Positions 19,481-29,718 of a stretch of 64,000 bases of DNA are shown here, piece after piece; the first letter of the stretch is position 1; every line of letters begins with the position of its first letter. This stretch comes from Anthoceros angustus (lineage: Eukaryota > Streptophyta > Anthocerotopsida > Anthocerotales > Anthocerotaceae): NCBI GenBank assembly GCA_010909165.1, contig VJWM01000063.1:496001-560000 (forward strand), read 5' to 3'. Under the pieces are notes generated by a model. The model was given only the letters and a program-made list of their open reading frames with translations, did no database searches and was not told the origin of the DNA. Made by a program: the position numbers and the translations under genes.

Positions 19481-21115
19481 GTGGGAGAGTCTGTTGTTGA
19501 GTGGAACGATTGGACTGGCACTGTACGCATGCAGCCATAATCACCGTTGCACAATAAAATAAGAATGACATCCCTCCTCAGCTCTATCCACTTACACCAT
19601 GGCTGCAACTGACGACAAACACAAAACAGCATTCATTCTGCACTGAGATTCTAGGACATCGGCATGAATTCATACTGCACTGAGATTTGGGGCATTAGCG
19701 ACAAGCGCCCCTTGGCCAGCACGCTACGCATTGGAATCCAGTCCTTCCTGCCTAGCTTCAACAGCGCAAGCTTAGGGCCTACATACTGAGATGCAGGAAG
19801 GAATCGATACTCAACTCAACACTGGTCAACGATCGGTTAGCACAAGCTTTCCGGAGGGCTCGGCACAGTGCAAAAGTCAGCTCAGTCCAGCAATCGACTA
19901 TGGAGGTTGCCTCTTCAAGTCTTCACCACTTTCGCACAGCGCTTCCTCACAGCAGGCACCAGGCCCGCCCGATAAGCCGCGCAAGGATGAGATATTGCCG
20001 AGTTCCTGCGCAGAAGGCCGATTCACTGCTCACATGGACCTCAACAACGTGCTGCGGCAGGCGCCTTGCCACCTCACAGATGCCAGCGACGTGATGTGTC
20101 ACTCTTGTCAGAGGTAGGCCCCAAAACCCCAAAATGGGTACTGTAGTCACAAATGCGGTGACCCGGGTCAAACCCTGTAGGAAGATAGCACGATGAGCGT
20201 TTTCTGGGAGTCTTGTTCAGCACGATTGATGAATTCCTCCCTTGCAACAATTGCGGCCATAGTGCAGGAAGAAGGCATGGCACCAGTCGATTTCGTTACA
20301 TTGTTTTGTCTGGTGCAGGCATGTGCAAATGTGGCAGCCTTGAATCTGGCCAAGGCAGCTTCATGCACAGATGAAGAAGCAGGTTGTTTTGTCTGGCGCA
20401 GGCATGTGCAAATGTGGCAGCCTTGAATCTGGCCAAGGAAGCTTTATGCACAGATGAAGAAGCAGGTTGTTTTGTCTGGTGCAGGCATGTGAAAATGTGG
20501 CAGCCTGGATCTGACCAAGGCAGCTGTAAAGCAGGGCTTCAAGCTGATATGCTTGTACACCAAGGGAGGACACAAAAGAGGTCTCTCACTTGGTTCTCAG
20601 ATTGTGAGAGAGTGGCATACTGCATTCTGCCATACAGCCAAACAGCATCGCTTTCTCTTGTGTATTAGCAGGCCTCGCGAAATAAGGGTTGAGGAGATGA
20701 GCAGAGAGTTTTTTTTTGTATATCGATTTATGAGCAGACAGTATGTGAGCAGAGAGTTTTTTTTGTAGATCGATTTATGAGCAGACTGTATGTATAGCAT
20801 GGCATTACTCCTACTGCTGCGCTCTCATGCATGGTGGATCTCCTGGGTCGTGCAGGACATCTGGATGAGGCACTATCGATAGTAAGGACAATGCCTGTTG
20901 CACCTGATGCAGTTTGTAATACTCTGGTGGGTGCTTGTCTAAAGTGGAGCAATGTGGAGGTGCGTCGCCGTGGTTTTGATGGAGCAGCCAATTGTCGGTC
21001 AAGAACGATGCTGCGGCATACCTGTTGGTGTCAGACGTATATGCTGATGCCCAGATGTAGACCGTGCAAGGGATTTGGGCAGACATGGATGACTGGTCCT
21101 GAGCTTTTCAGTTGA
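19481..21115 (+). pseudogene. PPR gene relic 1
   Basis: It aligns, in order, with 23480-24960. Recognisable pieces are an N-terminal region with Cys-x-x-Cys ends (19790-20115), LVQACANVAALN repeats (20310-20520) and an E-domain-like end ([20 protein letters not shown] at 20831-20895, then NTLVGAC). An 83-bp unit is present three times (starting about 20301, 20384 and 20467), which shifts the frame each time. A 49-bp unit is doubled at 20698-20790. With several stops it cannot make a PPR protein. It ends where the inverted block begins (about 21120). Confidence 0.75.
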
Positions 21116-22318
21116 GGACAACAAGTATCAGGGGAGTGAAGCAAGGCTGAAAGATTGATGTGAGCCACATTTGGCGGGCATGTTTCATGAGAATACATCC
21201 TTGTGTGGGCACAGCAAGAAGCTGTAAGTGTCTACCGAGGGTGCCGCTGTGAAAACCCCGCGCGAAGATGATAATATTGCCACGGGCTAGGTCGAGGGGA
21301 ACGTGATGTGTGAATGCATATGTACAATGTGTCAAGATTCAATCCTGTGGGGCCACTCGCACCCTGAAGTCCTCACTCGCCTGGGAGGGAACCGCTTCAT
21401 TTTGCGTGTTGAGACGAGTACACTTGGCTTAATAAGACCAGTCAACCTCATCTGAGCTGTCCACAACCAGAACTGAGAGGGCGGTGACAGGTGGTGGACG
21501 AGCCTCCATGAAATTCATGCTATTCTGGGGCATGAAGTCTGCTTGGACGGAGATGGATCGATGGATTTGGCGCAGGGCACCAGCCTGCAAAGCTGCGCAG
21601 GGAGCATCAGAAGATTCGTGTCTCCAGACATGACAGACAAAACACCACACATGGAAGGACCCATCGAGCGGCCATTGTAAGGCCCGTCGCAAACTAAAGC
21701 CCGTGAGCACCCGCTACGGGCACCCGTGCACACCAGTCACGAGTAGACAGCACGGTCAGGCAATCAATGTGTATGTGGGGATGATTTGTTGGCCTGCAAA
21801 GCCCTAATCGGAGCTGCCTTAGGTGCTTCCAGGTGCCCGGACCGCTCCGGCAGCGCAACTGGGGACTGCTGGCGCGCCGGGCACTGGTCTCTCGTTGTTG
21901 CTTCGCGCGCGCGGCCACTCTCAACCTGTGTCTTCACTCCAGTTTTGATCTAGGGGCAGCTTTATCTTTATCACTGGGCAGACGATGGTTGAAAATGGCG
22001 CGATCCACATCCCGAACTGGAAGTGGGGACGTAGGTTTAGAGTGGCCATGGAGCGAAGCCAGTCAGCTGGACGAGCTGGTGCACAACTCCGTGGCATGAT
22101 TTCTGTGCTTTGTGTTGTGATGCTAGAGAGCAGATCTTCTTTTCTGCCACTTGTCCAACTGAACTGAGTTTGTTTGATCAACAGCGCAAACTGAGTTGCG
22201 CAGCCGCTCAGAGAGAGCTGAAGTTGCGCGGGGGTTGATTCGCTCCCGGTCCCCCTCCCGGACTCCGAGTGAGAAATCTGAGTGAAGGGGACTCGGTTGA
22301 CCACTGCTGTGAGCCTCA

Positions 22319-22860
22319 GCCATCGATATCCTTCCTGGCCATTTTTGCCATCATGCAGGTGTTTGTGAGTACAGCCGCTTGAAGCAGTTAGCTTTGCGAG
22401 TAGGTTGTTCCTGCTATGGCTCTCGGAGATGTTTTTCTAGCGTTTTCGTGATTGACATGTCTGATGTACTCTTGACTCTGAGAAACTCAGGGACTGGCGC
22501 GATCAGTTTATGCTATGCACATTGATGACGATGGCATAATCAGCCTTGATGACACAGGTATCTCACCTTGACCCTCTGAGAAAGCTGTCTAATTGTGTCT
22601 TTTTATAAGCTATCAGTGTCCAAGTTTCCTAAAGGGTAGAGGTGTTGGCACTGGATTTAAATGCCTTGGAGAAATAAGGAACTCTGTTCTGGCTAGTTTG
22701 CAAACGGTAAGCTCTCAGCTAAAATTTCCTGGAGGCGATGTGCTGCAGAAGTGACCCTGAATTTAATTGTGGTTCCTCGCAGATGGACAGCAACAGGGAT
22801 AGCATGGTTGACTTCATTGAATTTGTCATCGAACCCTACATTCTCATCTGCACCGAAAAT
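22319..22860 (+). pseudogene. CDPK (CPK16/18/28-type) regulatory-region relic, copy D
   Basis: It shows the clearest order of CDPK pieces. IDI and YSRLKQLALR (22319-22399) correspond to the autoinhibitory junction. After an apparent intron comes DSEKLRDWRDQF (22474-22509), then a one-base frame change, then the EF-hand loop HIDDDGIISLDD (22518-22553) followed by a GT donor. After further introns an exon begins MDSNRDSMVDFIEFV (22783-22827), a canonical EF-hand loop. A TGA just upstream of the first piece, the frame change and the absence of a kinase domain and of EF-hands 3 and 4 show it is dead. Known CDPKs couple calcium binding to kinase activation. Confidence 0.7.
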
Positions 22861-22956
22861 GGGAGGCTGGACACTCCAAGAAATGGGAGAAGGTATCAAG
22901 GGCAGCATTGAAGGAACAACTCCGTATACTCTCATGCTAGGAACATATCTTATTGT

Positions 22957-23148
22957 TTGGCACGGGCAGTTGCCATTTCCAACATGATACAACATGCTAA
23001 GCCAGAAGTCATTTTGAGTTTTGTAGTTGTGCTTGTGGTTATGGCCATCAGCGCCCATTGTTGTTGCTGTTCAGGGAAGGTTTTACAGATGATCCCCGTG
23101 GCCAAGGAAGGTCAGACATCGGAAAAGATAGCTGCCTACGTACATTAG
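22957..23148 (+). CDS. Short membrane ORF, inverted copy
   Basis: 63 codons, starting MARAVAISNMIQHA, with one hydrophobic segment (VILSFVVVLVVMAIS), four consecutive cysteines and the tail SEKIAAYVH. It differs from 8650-8841 at only four positions or so, all without breaking the frame. That weakly suggests selection or recent copying. Unknown function. Confidence 0.35.
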   Translation: MARAVAISNMIQHAKPEVILSFVVVLVVMAISAHCCCCSGKVLQMIPVAKEGQTSEKIAAYVH

Positions 23149-23479
23149 ACTAGTGTAGCATCATGATAAGGTCTGACCGAATTCGGAATGTGATGGATAG
23201 ACTGTCCAACTACTGGAATCTTCTGGTCTATTAGAATTGAATTGCCTGTTGCCCTACAGCGTCTGTGAAACCGTTTCCTACAGTGATTCAATTCTCCGTA
23301 CATATTCTTCGTCTCCCTAGGTGCATAAAGCTCTGTCACCCATATTAAAGAATCTGATCATGGGTTAGGAAACACAGATCAAGATCACAGCTTAATAGCA
23401 TGAGCGATATCAAGATAAACAGTCAGGTTACAGAGTCAGGCTCAGACTCCATTACACAGACGTGGTTGCCAACCCAAGG

Positions 23480-24960
23480 AATTGGATGGCAAGAGTCCTT
23501 GGTTGGGTTGAAGGATTGGATGAGGAATGCAATGGGAGCATGCGGCCACAATCACAGCAGCCGGCCGAAAGAAGAAGAGTGATATCCATCCTTACCAAAG
23601 TCTTTAAGCACGCAAGGTTGATGTGCAGCACGAAGACTTGCCCCAGTTCTGTCCAAGTACACAATGGTTGCAAGTGACGACAAACACAAAACAGCATTCA
23701 TATGCACTGCAATTCTGGGACTATCATAATGAAATCATACTGCACTGAGATTCTAGGGCATCGATGTGAGGCGCAAGGGCCCCTTGGCCAGCGCGCTACT
23801 CATAGAATCTAGTCCTTCCTGCCTAGCTTCAACATCGCAAAGGAAAGACATTTAAATGCCAACAAAATATCGTAGTGCAGGAAGGAATCGAGAATGGAGG
23901 TAGCCTCTTCACCACTTTCAAACAGCTATCCTTCACATCAGGCCCGCCCACTGAACCGCGCAGGGATGAGAGTGGAGCCCTGTTCCTGCGGTGAAGGTGA
24001 TACCATGGAGCTCAGCAAGGTGCTTCAGCAGGCGCACTCCGTACATATGAACATAACTTCCCAGCGCGACTGTCAAACATGCTAGCCGCGTGTGACGTGT
24101 CATTGTTGTCAGAGGTAGGTCCCAAAAGGGGTACAGTATGTAATCAGAATGGAGGTGACCCTGCCTGAAAACCTGCATAACATAGTACGAGCGTTTTTTT
24201 GGAGTCCTTCAACATGATCCATGAATGCCTCCCTGGCAACATCTTGGAAGAAAGTAAAACAATTGCGGCCAAAATCTCATCATACTTGAGTCTGGGAGGC
24301 CCTGAGTCCTTACAAGGCTGGCTATGCAGGAATAAGGCATGGCAGGAGCCGATTCCGTCAAATTTTTTTGGTCTGGTGCAGGCATGTGCAAATCAAGCAG
24401 CCTTGAATCAAAGCCAAGGCAGCTTCATGCGCAAACGAAAGAAGCAGGGCTTCAAGCTGATATGCTTGTAGCAGGCCTAGGCAGTTTGATAAACATGTAT
24501 GGAAAGTGTGGTAGCATGGAGGATGCACAGCAGGTTTTTGAGGCAATGGCCAAAAGGGATACACTTGGACGATAAGAAAAGAAAAGGATTCACTGATTGC
24601 AGTGTATCCTTCAGCCTACAGCCAGACGGCATCACCTTCTCTTGTGTATTAGCAGTCTTTGTAATTAGTCGTAGCGTAACGGGTCGAGTGAACGAAGGGA
24701 GAAAGTACTTTGAGGCGATGAGCAGACAGTACTCTTGCGTGGTGCATCTCCTGGGTCGTGCAGGATGTCTGGATGAGGCACCATCGTTAGTAAGGACAAT
24801 GCCATTTCCACCTGATGCTGGAGTTTGGAACACTCTGAAGGGTGCTTGTCGAAAGTGGAGCAATCTGGAGGTGGTCGCCATGCTTTTGATGAAGAAGTGA
24901 AGCTGGACAACAACGATGCTGCATCGTATTTGATCATGGCAAGCATTTTTGCTTACGTCT
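23480..24960 (+). pseudogene. PPR gene relic 2
   Basis: Diverged direct duplicate of 19481-21115. Visible pieces: FGLVQACANQAALNQSQ (24360-24425), LINMYGKCGSMEDAQQVFEA (24483-24545), GITFSCVLAVF (24625-24660), an NEGRKYFEAMSRQY motif, LLGRAGCLDEAPSLVRTMPF (24748-24810) and WNTLKGACRKWSNLEV. These are the last PPR repeats and the start of the E domain of an organellar RNA-editing factor. Breaks at about 24470, 24575 and 24725 disable it. Confidence 0.8.
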
Positions 24961-25480
24961 AGATGTGAGAGTGTGCACCGGAGGTGCAGCCATGGAAAGC
25001 AGGAGTTGGAGCCTGAAAGGAGCCAGGCCAGAGTGATGTGATCTGTTCAGTGCTATGTTGTGTGACACAACAGCTGGGCAATTGGCATACCAACTGTTGG
25101 CATGTGTCCGTCTGCTCCCAATTATCACAACTTGCGTTGGTATGCTTCCAGTGGGTATGCGGTACTGCGGTTCCAAATTCCAAAGCTATCACAGACTGTC
25201 AAAGATGTCAGAAGCGTGAGATATGTCAGACAGTTGTCATTGAGAAAAATAGGCCCCGAAATGGGCAGCCAGAACTACAGAAGCGGTTCTCCGGGTCAAA
25301 ATCCTGTCAGGATACACTGCGAGGAGCGGTTTTTTGGAGTATACTGTATGTACCGTCCTCAAGGAAGTTGGGCTGTGAGATTCTGTGAAACATGAACAAT
25401 GTGAACATGAATTCCTCTCCCTTGCAACATCTCAATGGAAGGAAGCAAAAGAATTGCGGCCAAAATTCTTAAACTTTGAA
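24961..25480 (+). repeat. Diverged tandem repeat of the PPR upstream segment
   Basis: 25180-25460 resembles 24090-24240: TCAGAAGCG, CGAAATGGGCAGCC, a GCGGTTTTTTGGAGT-type segment and CCTTGCAACATCT. This is the sequence that precedes the repeats in both PPR relics. No coding sequence is recognised. Confidence 0.5.
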
Positions 25481-25960
25481 TATGCTACATAATTCGGGAG
25501 GAGTATGATTCCCAATCTAATGATGACACTAACCTATGTAGAATTCTATGAAGAACAGCTCATGGACTTCAGAATTAGAATCAAAGCTCTCACACAAACT
25601 TCCGCTCAATTTGTTGGCAGGCGGAAACCTTGGAGAGGCTTCTCAAGATTCCGAGGCTGAAGTTCGTGGGAACCGATTTTCCATACACATCATCAACACT
25701 TTCAAGGTAGTGAGATGCCTGAGAGGTAGAAGTGGAGCAAAGGTGCCCATTGCCTGCAACCAGAAGGAAGAAATTGTCACGTACTGCGAAGAGCGTAGAG
25801 ATCTTCAGTGACCAGTGCCAAATCACAGATCAAAAGTAGCCGGAAGCCAAATGTTCAGCACAGGTGTCCGATGGCACACAGCTGTGATTGCAGGCAATAA
25901 AAAATCATAAATCATGGAGGGGAAGGAAGTGCACCTCCTATTCAAGGCAGAGTCGATCCT
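25481..25960 (+). other. Unassigned interval
   Basis: An 87-codon frame is open on the forward strand (25548-25811) and a 78-codon frame on the reverse, but neither shows a recognisable motif. No repeats were seen. It is the 3' flank of the secreted-protein gene. Confidence 0.4.
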
Positions 25961-26329
25961 CTAAGGGCAGAAGGTCGGACAATTGTTCTTCACAAGGAGG
26001 AGCCTGCTGAGCGGATCTGGCAAAGAGCAGACATCGATCGGGGCTTTCTCCAGGCGGCATCCTCTGGCCGCGTCCAGCGCCAGAAGGCAGCAATTTGCCA
26101 CCGTGAGCGGCAAAGGCGCGTGGATAGTGTTGATCACCTCAATCTGGCACATCCGGAAAGCTCGCCGAAATGCTCCCACTCCGCACGCCTTGTTGTGGTG
26201 CCCGCGCGTCACCGCGTCTGTCTCTCCTTCACTGCCGGTGCCGGCCATCACCACCGGGATCAAAAATGCTACCAGAATCGCTGCTGCAACACTTCTTCCC
26301 CTCCGGATTGCAGCCATGCTTGCTCCCAC
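25961..26329 (-). CDS. Small cysteine-rich secreted protein, prolamin-like/ECA1-type
   Basis: 122 residues, single exon. A basic start and a hydrophobic core at about residues 14-29 (AAAILVAFLIPVVMA) form a good signal peptide. The mature part has eight cysteines at 49, 61, 80, 81, 91, 101, 117 and 121. The order C, C-x-x-E, CC-x-x-A, C matches the prolamin-like (ECA1 gametogenesis-related) fold better than the classical eight-cysteine lipid-transfer motif, which needs a C-x-C after the CC pair. Such proteins are secreted and often act in reproduction or defence; here that is inference. The upstream 500 bp is CpG-rich, consistent with a promoter. Start chosen: first ATG of the frame. Confidence 0.55.
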   Translation of the reverse strand: MGASMAAIRRGRSVAAAILVAFLIPVVMAGTGSEGETDAVTRGHHNKACGVGAFRRAFRMCQIEVINTIHAPLPLTVANCCLLALDAARGCRLEKAPIDVCSLPDPLSRLLLVKNNCPTFCP

Positions 26330-27406
26330 TCCCGCTGCCGAATTTTCCTGTCAGTCTTGCTTCAAAATCTTGAGCCTGTTGCAGCTGGCCACAGGAGGTC
26401 CTAGAAGCTCGGATACCGCGTCCTCCCAGCAGAGAAAGCGGGAAACCAGCTCGAGGAGAGAAGCATCCAGACAAGAGCAGGCGAGGCAGTTCCAGTGTCC
26501 GAATCGATCCAGTAATGTCGGATTAAGACAAGCTCCCGTACCCTCCGCTCGCAGGACAGGCTCATAGTCTTAGCTGCACACAGCACAGCGGCGGAAATCA
26601 AATTTGTGGCCGTGCGGAGGGAGCGGCGCAGGCGCATGGATCGAGGTGGAGCGGCATCCCTGCTGAGCACGGCTGGCGTCCAATGTGCATGGCCATGCAT
26701 TGCGGCGAGGTGAGGCTGTGCGCGTCGCGCTGCGACGTGGGAGGCGGGCAGGAAGGAAGTGGAGGGAACGGGACGGCGTCGCATTGGGTGGCTCTATCTT
26801 CCTGCACGGGATTCCGAGCCGTCCGCACCACACGCTTCTTCCATCTTACACTTGACCCCAGGAAATAATCTCAAATAGTACCCCTTCTGATGAGCCTCGT
26901 GTCTGCACTTTCTCGCTGCACAGTACCGTGTGCACTTCGGCCAATCGTGGTCTAACTTCACTCTATCGTATCTGACCTGTGAATTCACAACCATGTGGAT
27001 CGATCTGAAAAATATTAAATGCCCTTTGTTCGAGACATCCCAGTATACGGCTTTTAAGTGCTCTTGGTTCGACATCCCAGTACACGGCTTGCCTTTCTGT
27101 CATCGTGAATGATTGTTGCTTCGACTTTTCAAGCACCCTCAGTGGAATCTTCCTACCCCTTACCCAATCAGGTGGTTGCTGGCTACTCTTCCATTCTGAT
27201 TTTCGTCAAAGTGAAGAGGAGCTCGGGGTCCTTGCTGCCCCACGTATCTGCAAGATCTTATATCTCTTTCACCTCTACACATCAGAATCCAGCACTATCT
27301 ATGGCTGCAATATTTCCATGAGTTCACCTCTACACATCAGGAAACCAGCACAATCCATGTACGCAAGAATACACACCTCTGATACTGTGCATCAGAAACC
27401 AGCACC
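26330..27406. other. CpG-rich upstream region and short repeats
   Basis: 26330-26860 is GC- and CpG-rich and probably holds the promoter of the minus-strand secreted-protein gene; open frames on both strands there look like composition effects. At 27275-27406 the phrase CACCTCTACACATCAG...CCAGCAC occurs twice, with a third looser copy ending at the Copia insertion point. A doubled GACATCCCAGTA-CACGGCTT motif lies at 27035-27090. No gene is supported. Confidence 0.45.
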
Positions 27407-27597
27407 TGTTTAAGGTTGCATGTGCTCTAGATTGATGCGCACAGGTGTATAGATTTTTGCGTCTGATCTCTCAGAATGTACAGAAGGTATTGTTCTTACG
27501 GTGCAGCGGAACTTGGCGAAGTAACCGCTTAATTAAGTAACGTTTCGTGATTGGCACGAAGCGTGCCCTAATGCTTAGGACGCTACATATCTCAACA
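27407..27597 (-). repeat. Copia 3' LTR
   Basis: 191 bp; element-sense sequence begins TGTTGAGATATGTAGCG and ends TTAAACA. It is preceded in element sense by the polypurine tract AAGTGGGAG (complement of 27598-27606). Confidence 0.95.
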
Positions 27598-27665
27598 CTC
27601 CCACTTAGCGTGCATGCATTAGGTACTTAAGTTGTGATGCTAGTCTAGCCTAGCTCGAACTACTA

Positions 27666-29013
27666 CTAAACATCTCTGATAATTTTCTCAGCCCCATGGA
27701 TGCGCAGTGTTGTTGATGCTTGACGGAGCTGAGTGCCTTGGTCGGGATATCTCGCCATTTGCTCTGGACAATACAAAACTTCTAATTTACCATCTTTAAC
27801 CACTTTTCGGATGAAATGAAATTGCACTTCAATGTGCTTGGTGCGCGCATGGAACTTGGGATTATAGGTGAGTGAGATGGCGCCTTGGTTGTCGCAGTAG
27901 AGAGGTCTTGGCAAAAGTTGCACTTCTCCCACCAAAGTTGGAGCGTTGCCAAAGTCCCTCCTTGCTAGCATGTGTTAATGAGTGCATACTGTGGAGCTTA
28001 AGGCTACAACTTGTTGCCGCTTGCTACTCCAGCTAGTGGTCATCCCTCCTAGCGTGTATACATAGCCGATGCTCCTCCCGAGGCCATGATCTCCAGCCCA
28101 ATCAGCATCACTGAATCCTTGGAGTTGGAGAGGCTCACCTGGCTTGGTGGATGACTGATATAGAAGTCCCATGTCAGAGGTGGATCTAAGATATCTGAAG
28201 ATCCGCTTGATGGCCTTCCAGTGCTGTTGTGTAGGAGAGGACAAGAACTGGGAGAGAGCTCCCACTGGAAAAGCGAGGTCTGGCCTGGTGCAAACCATTA
28301 AATACATAAGGCTGCCGACTGCTGAGGAGTAAGGAAAGTCATTGGAGTTGAGACTTTCACTTGAGTCTTCGTCTGCCTTAATGAGCTTGAGATTCACTTC
28401 CATTGGTGTGGAAATGGGTTTAGAGTCGACATGTTATACTTAGATAGGACCTCATGAACGTATTTGGATTGATGTATTAATATGCTTCTAGATTCCTGCG
28501 TCTAACTATAATTCCTAGACAATAAGATAGGTCCCCGCATGTGGTCATAGCAAAACGTTTCGAAAGCATTGACCTGGTGTCTTCTAACATAGACTTGGAA
28601 TTGGACATAAGTACTATGTCATCTACATATACGGCAAGAAGAATGAAGTGGTTATTCGATCTATTGATATAGATATTGCTATCAGACTCTAGCTTAGCAA
28701 ATCCTAGTGCTTCTAGGGTTTCATCTAGCTTAGCATACCACTCCATAGCACTTTGTTTTAATCCGTAAAGTGCCTTCAATAATAAGCAAGTATTGTATAG
28801 TCTCCTGTCAACCTTTAATCCTTCAGGTATCTCCATATAAATGGTATGTTGGAGGTCACCATAGAGAAAGGCAGTTTTTATGTCCAGTTGCATGAGTTCA
28901 TAGTCATGATGAGAAGCTAGTGCTATGAGGGTTCTAAGTGAGGTGATCTTAAGTACTGGACTAAATGTCTCATCATAGTCAAATCCGTATTTTTGTGAGT
29001 AACCCTTGGCCAC
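27666..29013 (-). pseudogene. Copia reverse transcriptase and RNase H, frameshifted
   Basis: Reverse transcriptase at 29013-28477 shows DYDETFSPVLK, QLDIKTAFLYGDL and the catalytic YVDDIVLMS. The thumb/connection and first RNase H part follow at 28403-27975 (SAVGSLMYLMVCTRPDLAF, GFSDADWAGD). The last RNase H part is at 27971-27666 (YCDNQGAISL, FHARTKHIEV). Breaks between 28477 and 28403, and at 27975, split the frame. The enzymes would copy element RNA into DNA. Confidence 0.9.
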
Positions 29014-29033
29014 TAATCTAGCCTTATACCTTT

Positions 29034-29666
29034 CTATGCCGCCATCGCATTCAACTTGATTTTAAATGTCCACTTAGACCCTACAAGTTTTCTTCCTGGT
29101 AAGGTAGTAAGGGTCCAAGTTTTATTGGCTTTTAAGGAGTCTAACTCGACTTGATTGCTATCTTCCAATTTTCTCTTTCGGGCATGTGATGGCTTCCGAT
29201 AGTTAGCTGGGACAAACTGATCAATTGCGGCGGATAGGCAGTAAGCTAAAGTGTTTTTAGGATCTCTCCAATTAGTGGGTGAATATCTACGTATCTGACC
29301 TGCATTGCTACGTTGAGTGCGTCTTCCTCTTGTGTCGGGGATATTCGATGGCTGTGTTACATTTGCATCCAAGTCCTCAGGGTCAATGTCTTCATTTCCT
29401 AATAGGTCTTGAAGTTGTGTGGTATCCCTGGAATTATGTATATTAGATATACCATAAGAAATCTGATTCTGCTTGCTTGAGTGCCGATGAAATGAGATGT
29501 TTGAGGAAAGCGATGAGAAGTGGTCCGAAGTATGCGGTATGGGTCGAGCGCGAGCCACGGGTTGCCGGTGGCGATGTGTTGATCGCGCTCCGATGTGCAC
29601 GCGCGGTGAGTCTGCGCTGCCGGCGATGAAGTCGCATGCCTCGCGCACGATCCGGAAGGTAGTCAT
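29034..29666 (-). pseudogene. Copia linker between integrase and reverse transcriptase
   Basis: A 210-codon frame ending with NKTWTLTTLPGRKLVGSKW, the standard entry to the Copia reverse transcriptase. It is separated from the integrase frame by a break at 29667-29718 and from the polymerase by another at about 29020. Confidence 0.85.
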
Positions 29667-29718
29667 CTCGGTCTTCGCGTAATTGCTCGGCTAGACTCGG
29701 ATCTGCTTGTCCCGTCGC

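Larger units (their letters stand above)
21120..23420 (-). repeat. Segmental duplication, partial inverted copy D
   Basis: Reverse complement of about 8390-10660 of copy B. For example, the segment around 21180 (TGTTTCATGAGAA) is the complement of 10570-10590. The small gene and leader arrays are not included. This is the copy with the best-preserved CDPK relic. Confidence 0.85.

Noticed and set aside
25983-26567. 194-codon forward frame
   Set aside because: Opposite strand of the secreted cysteine-rich gene and its CpG-rich upstream; composition is Ser/Arg/Pro-rich without motifs.
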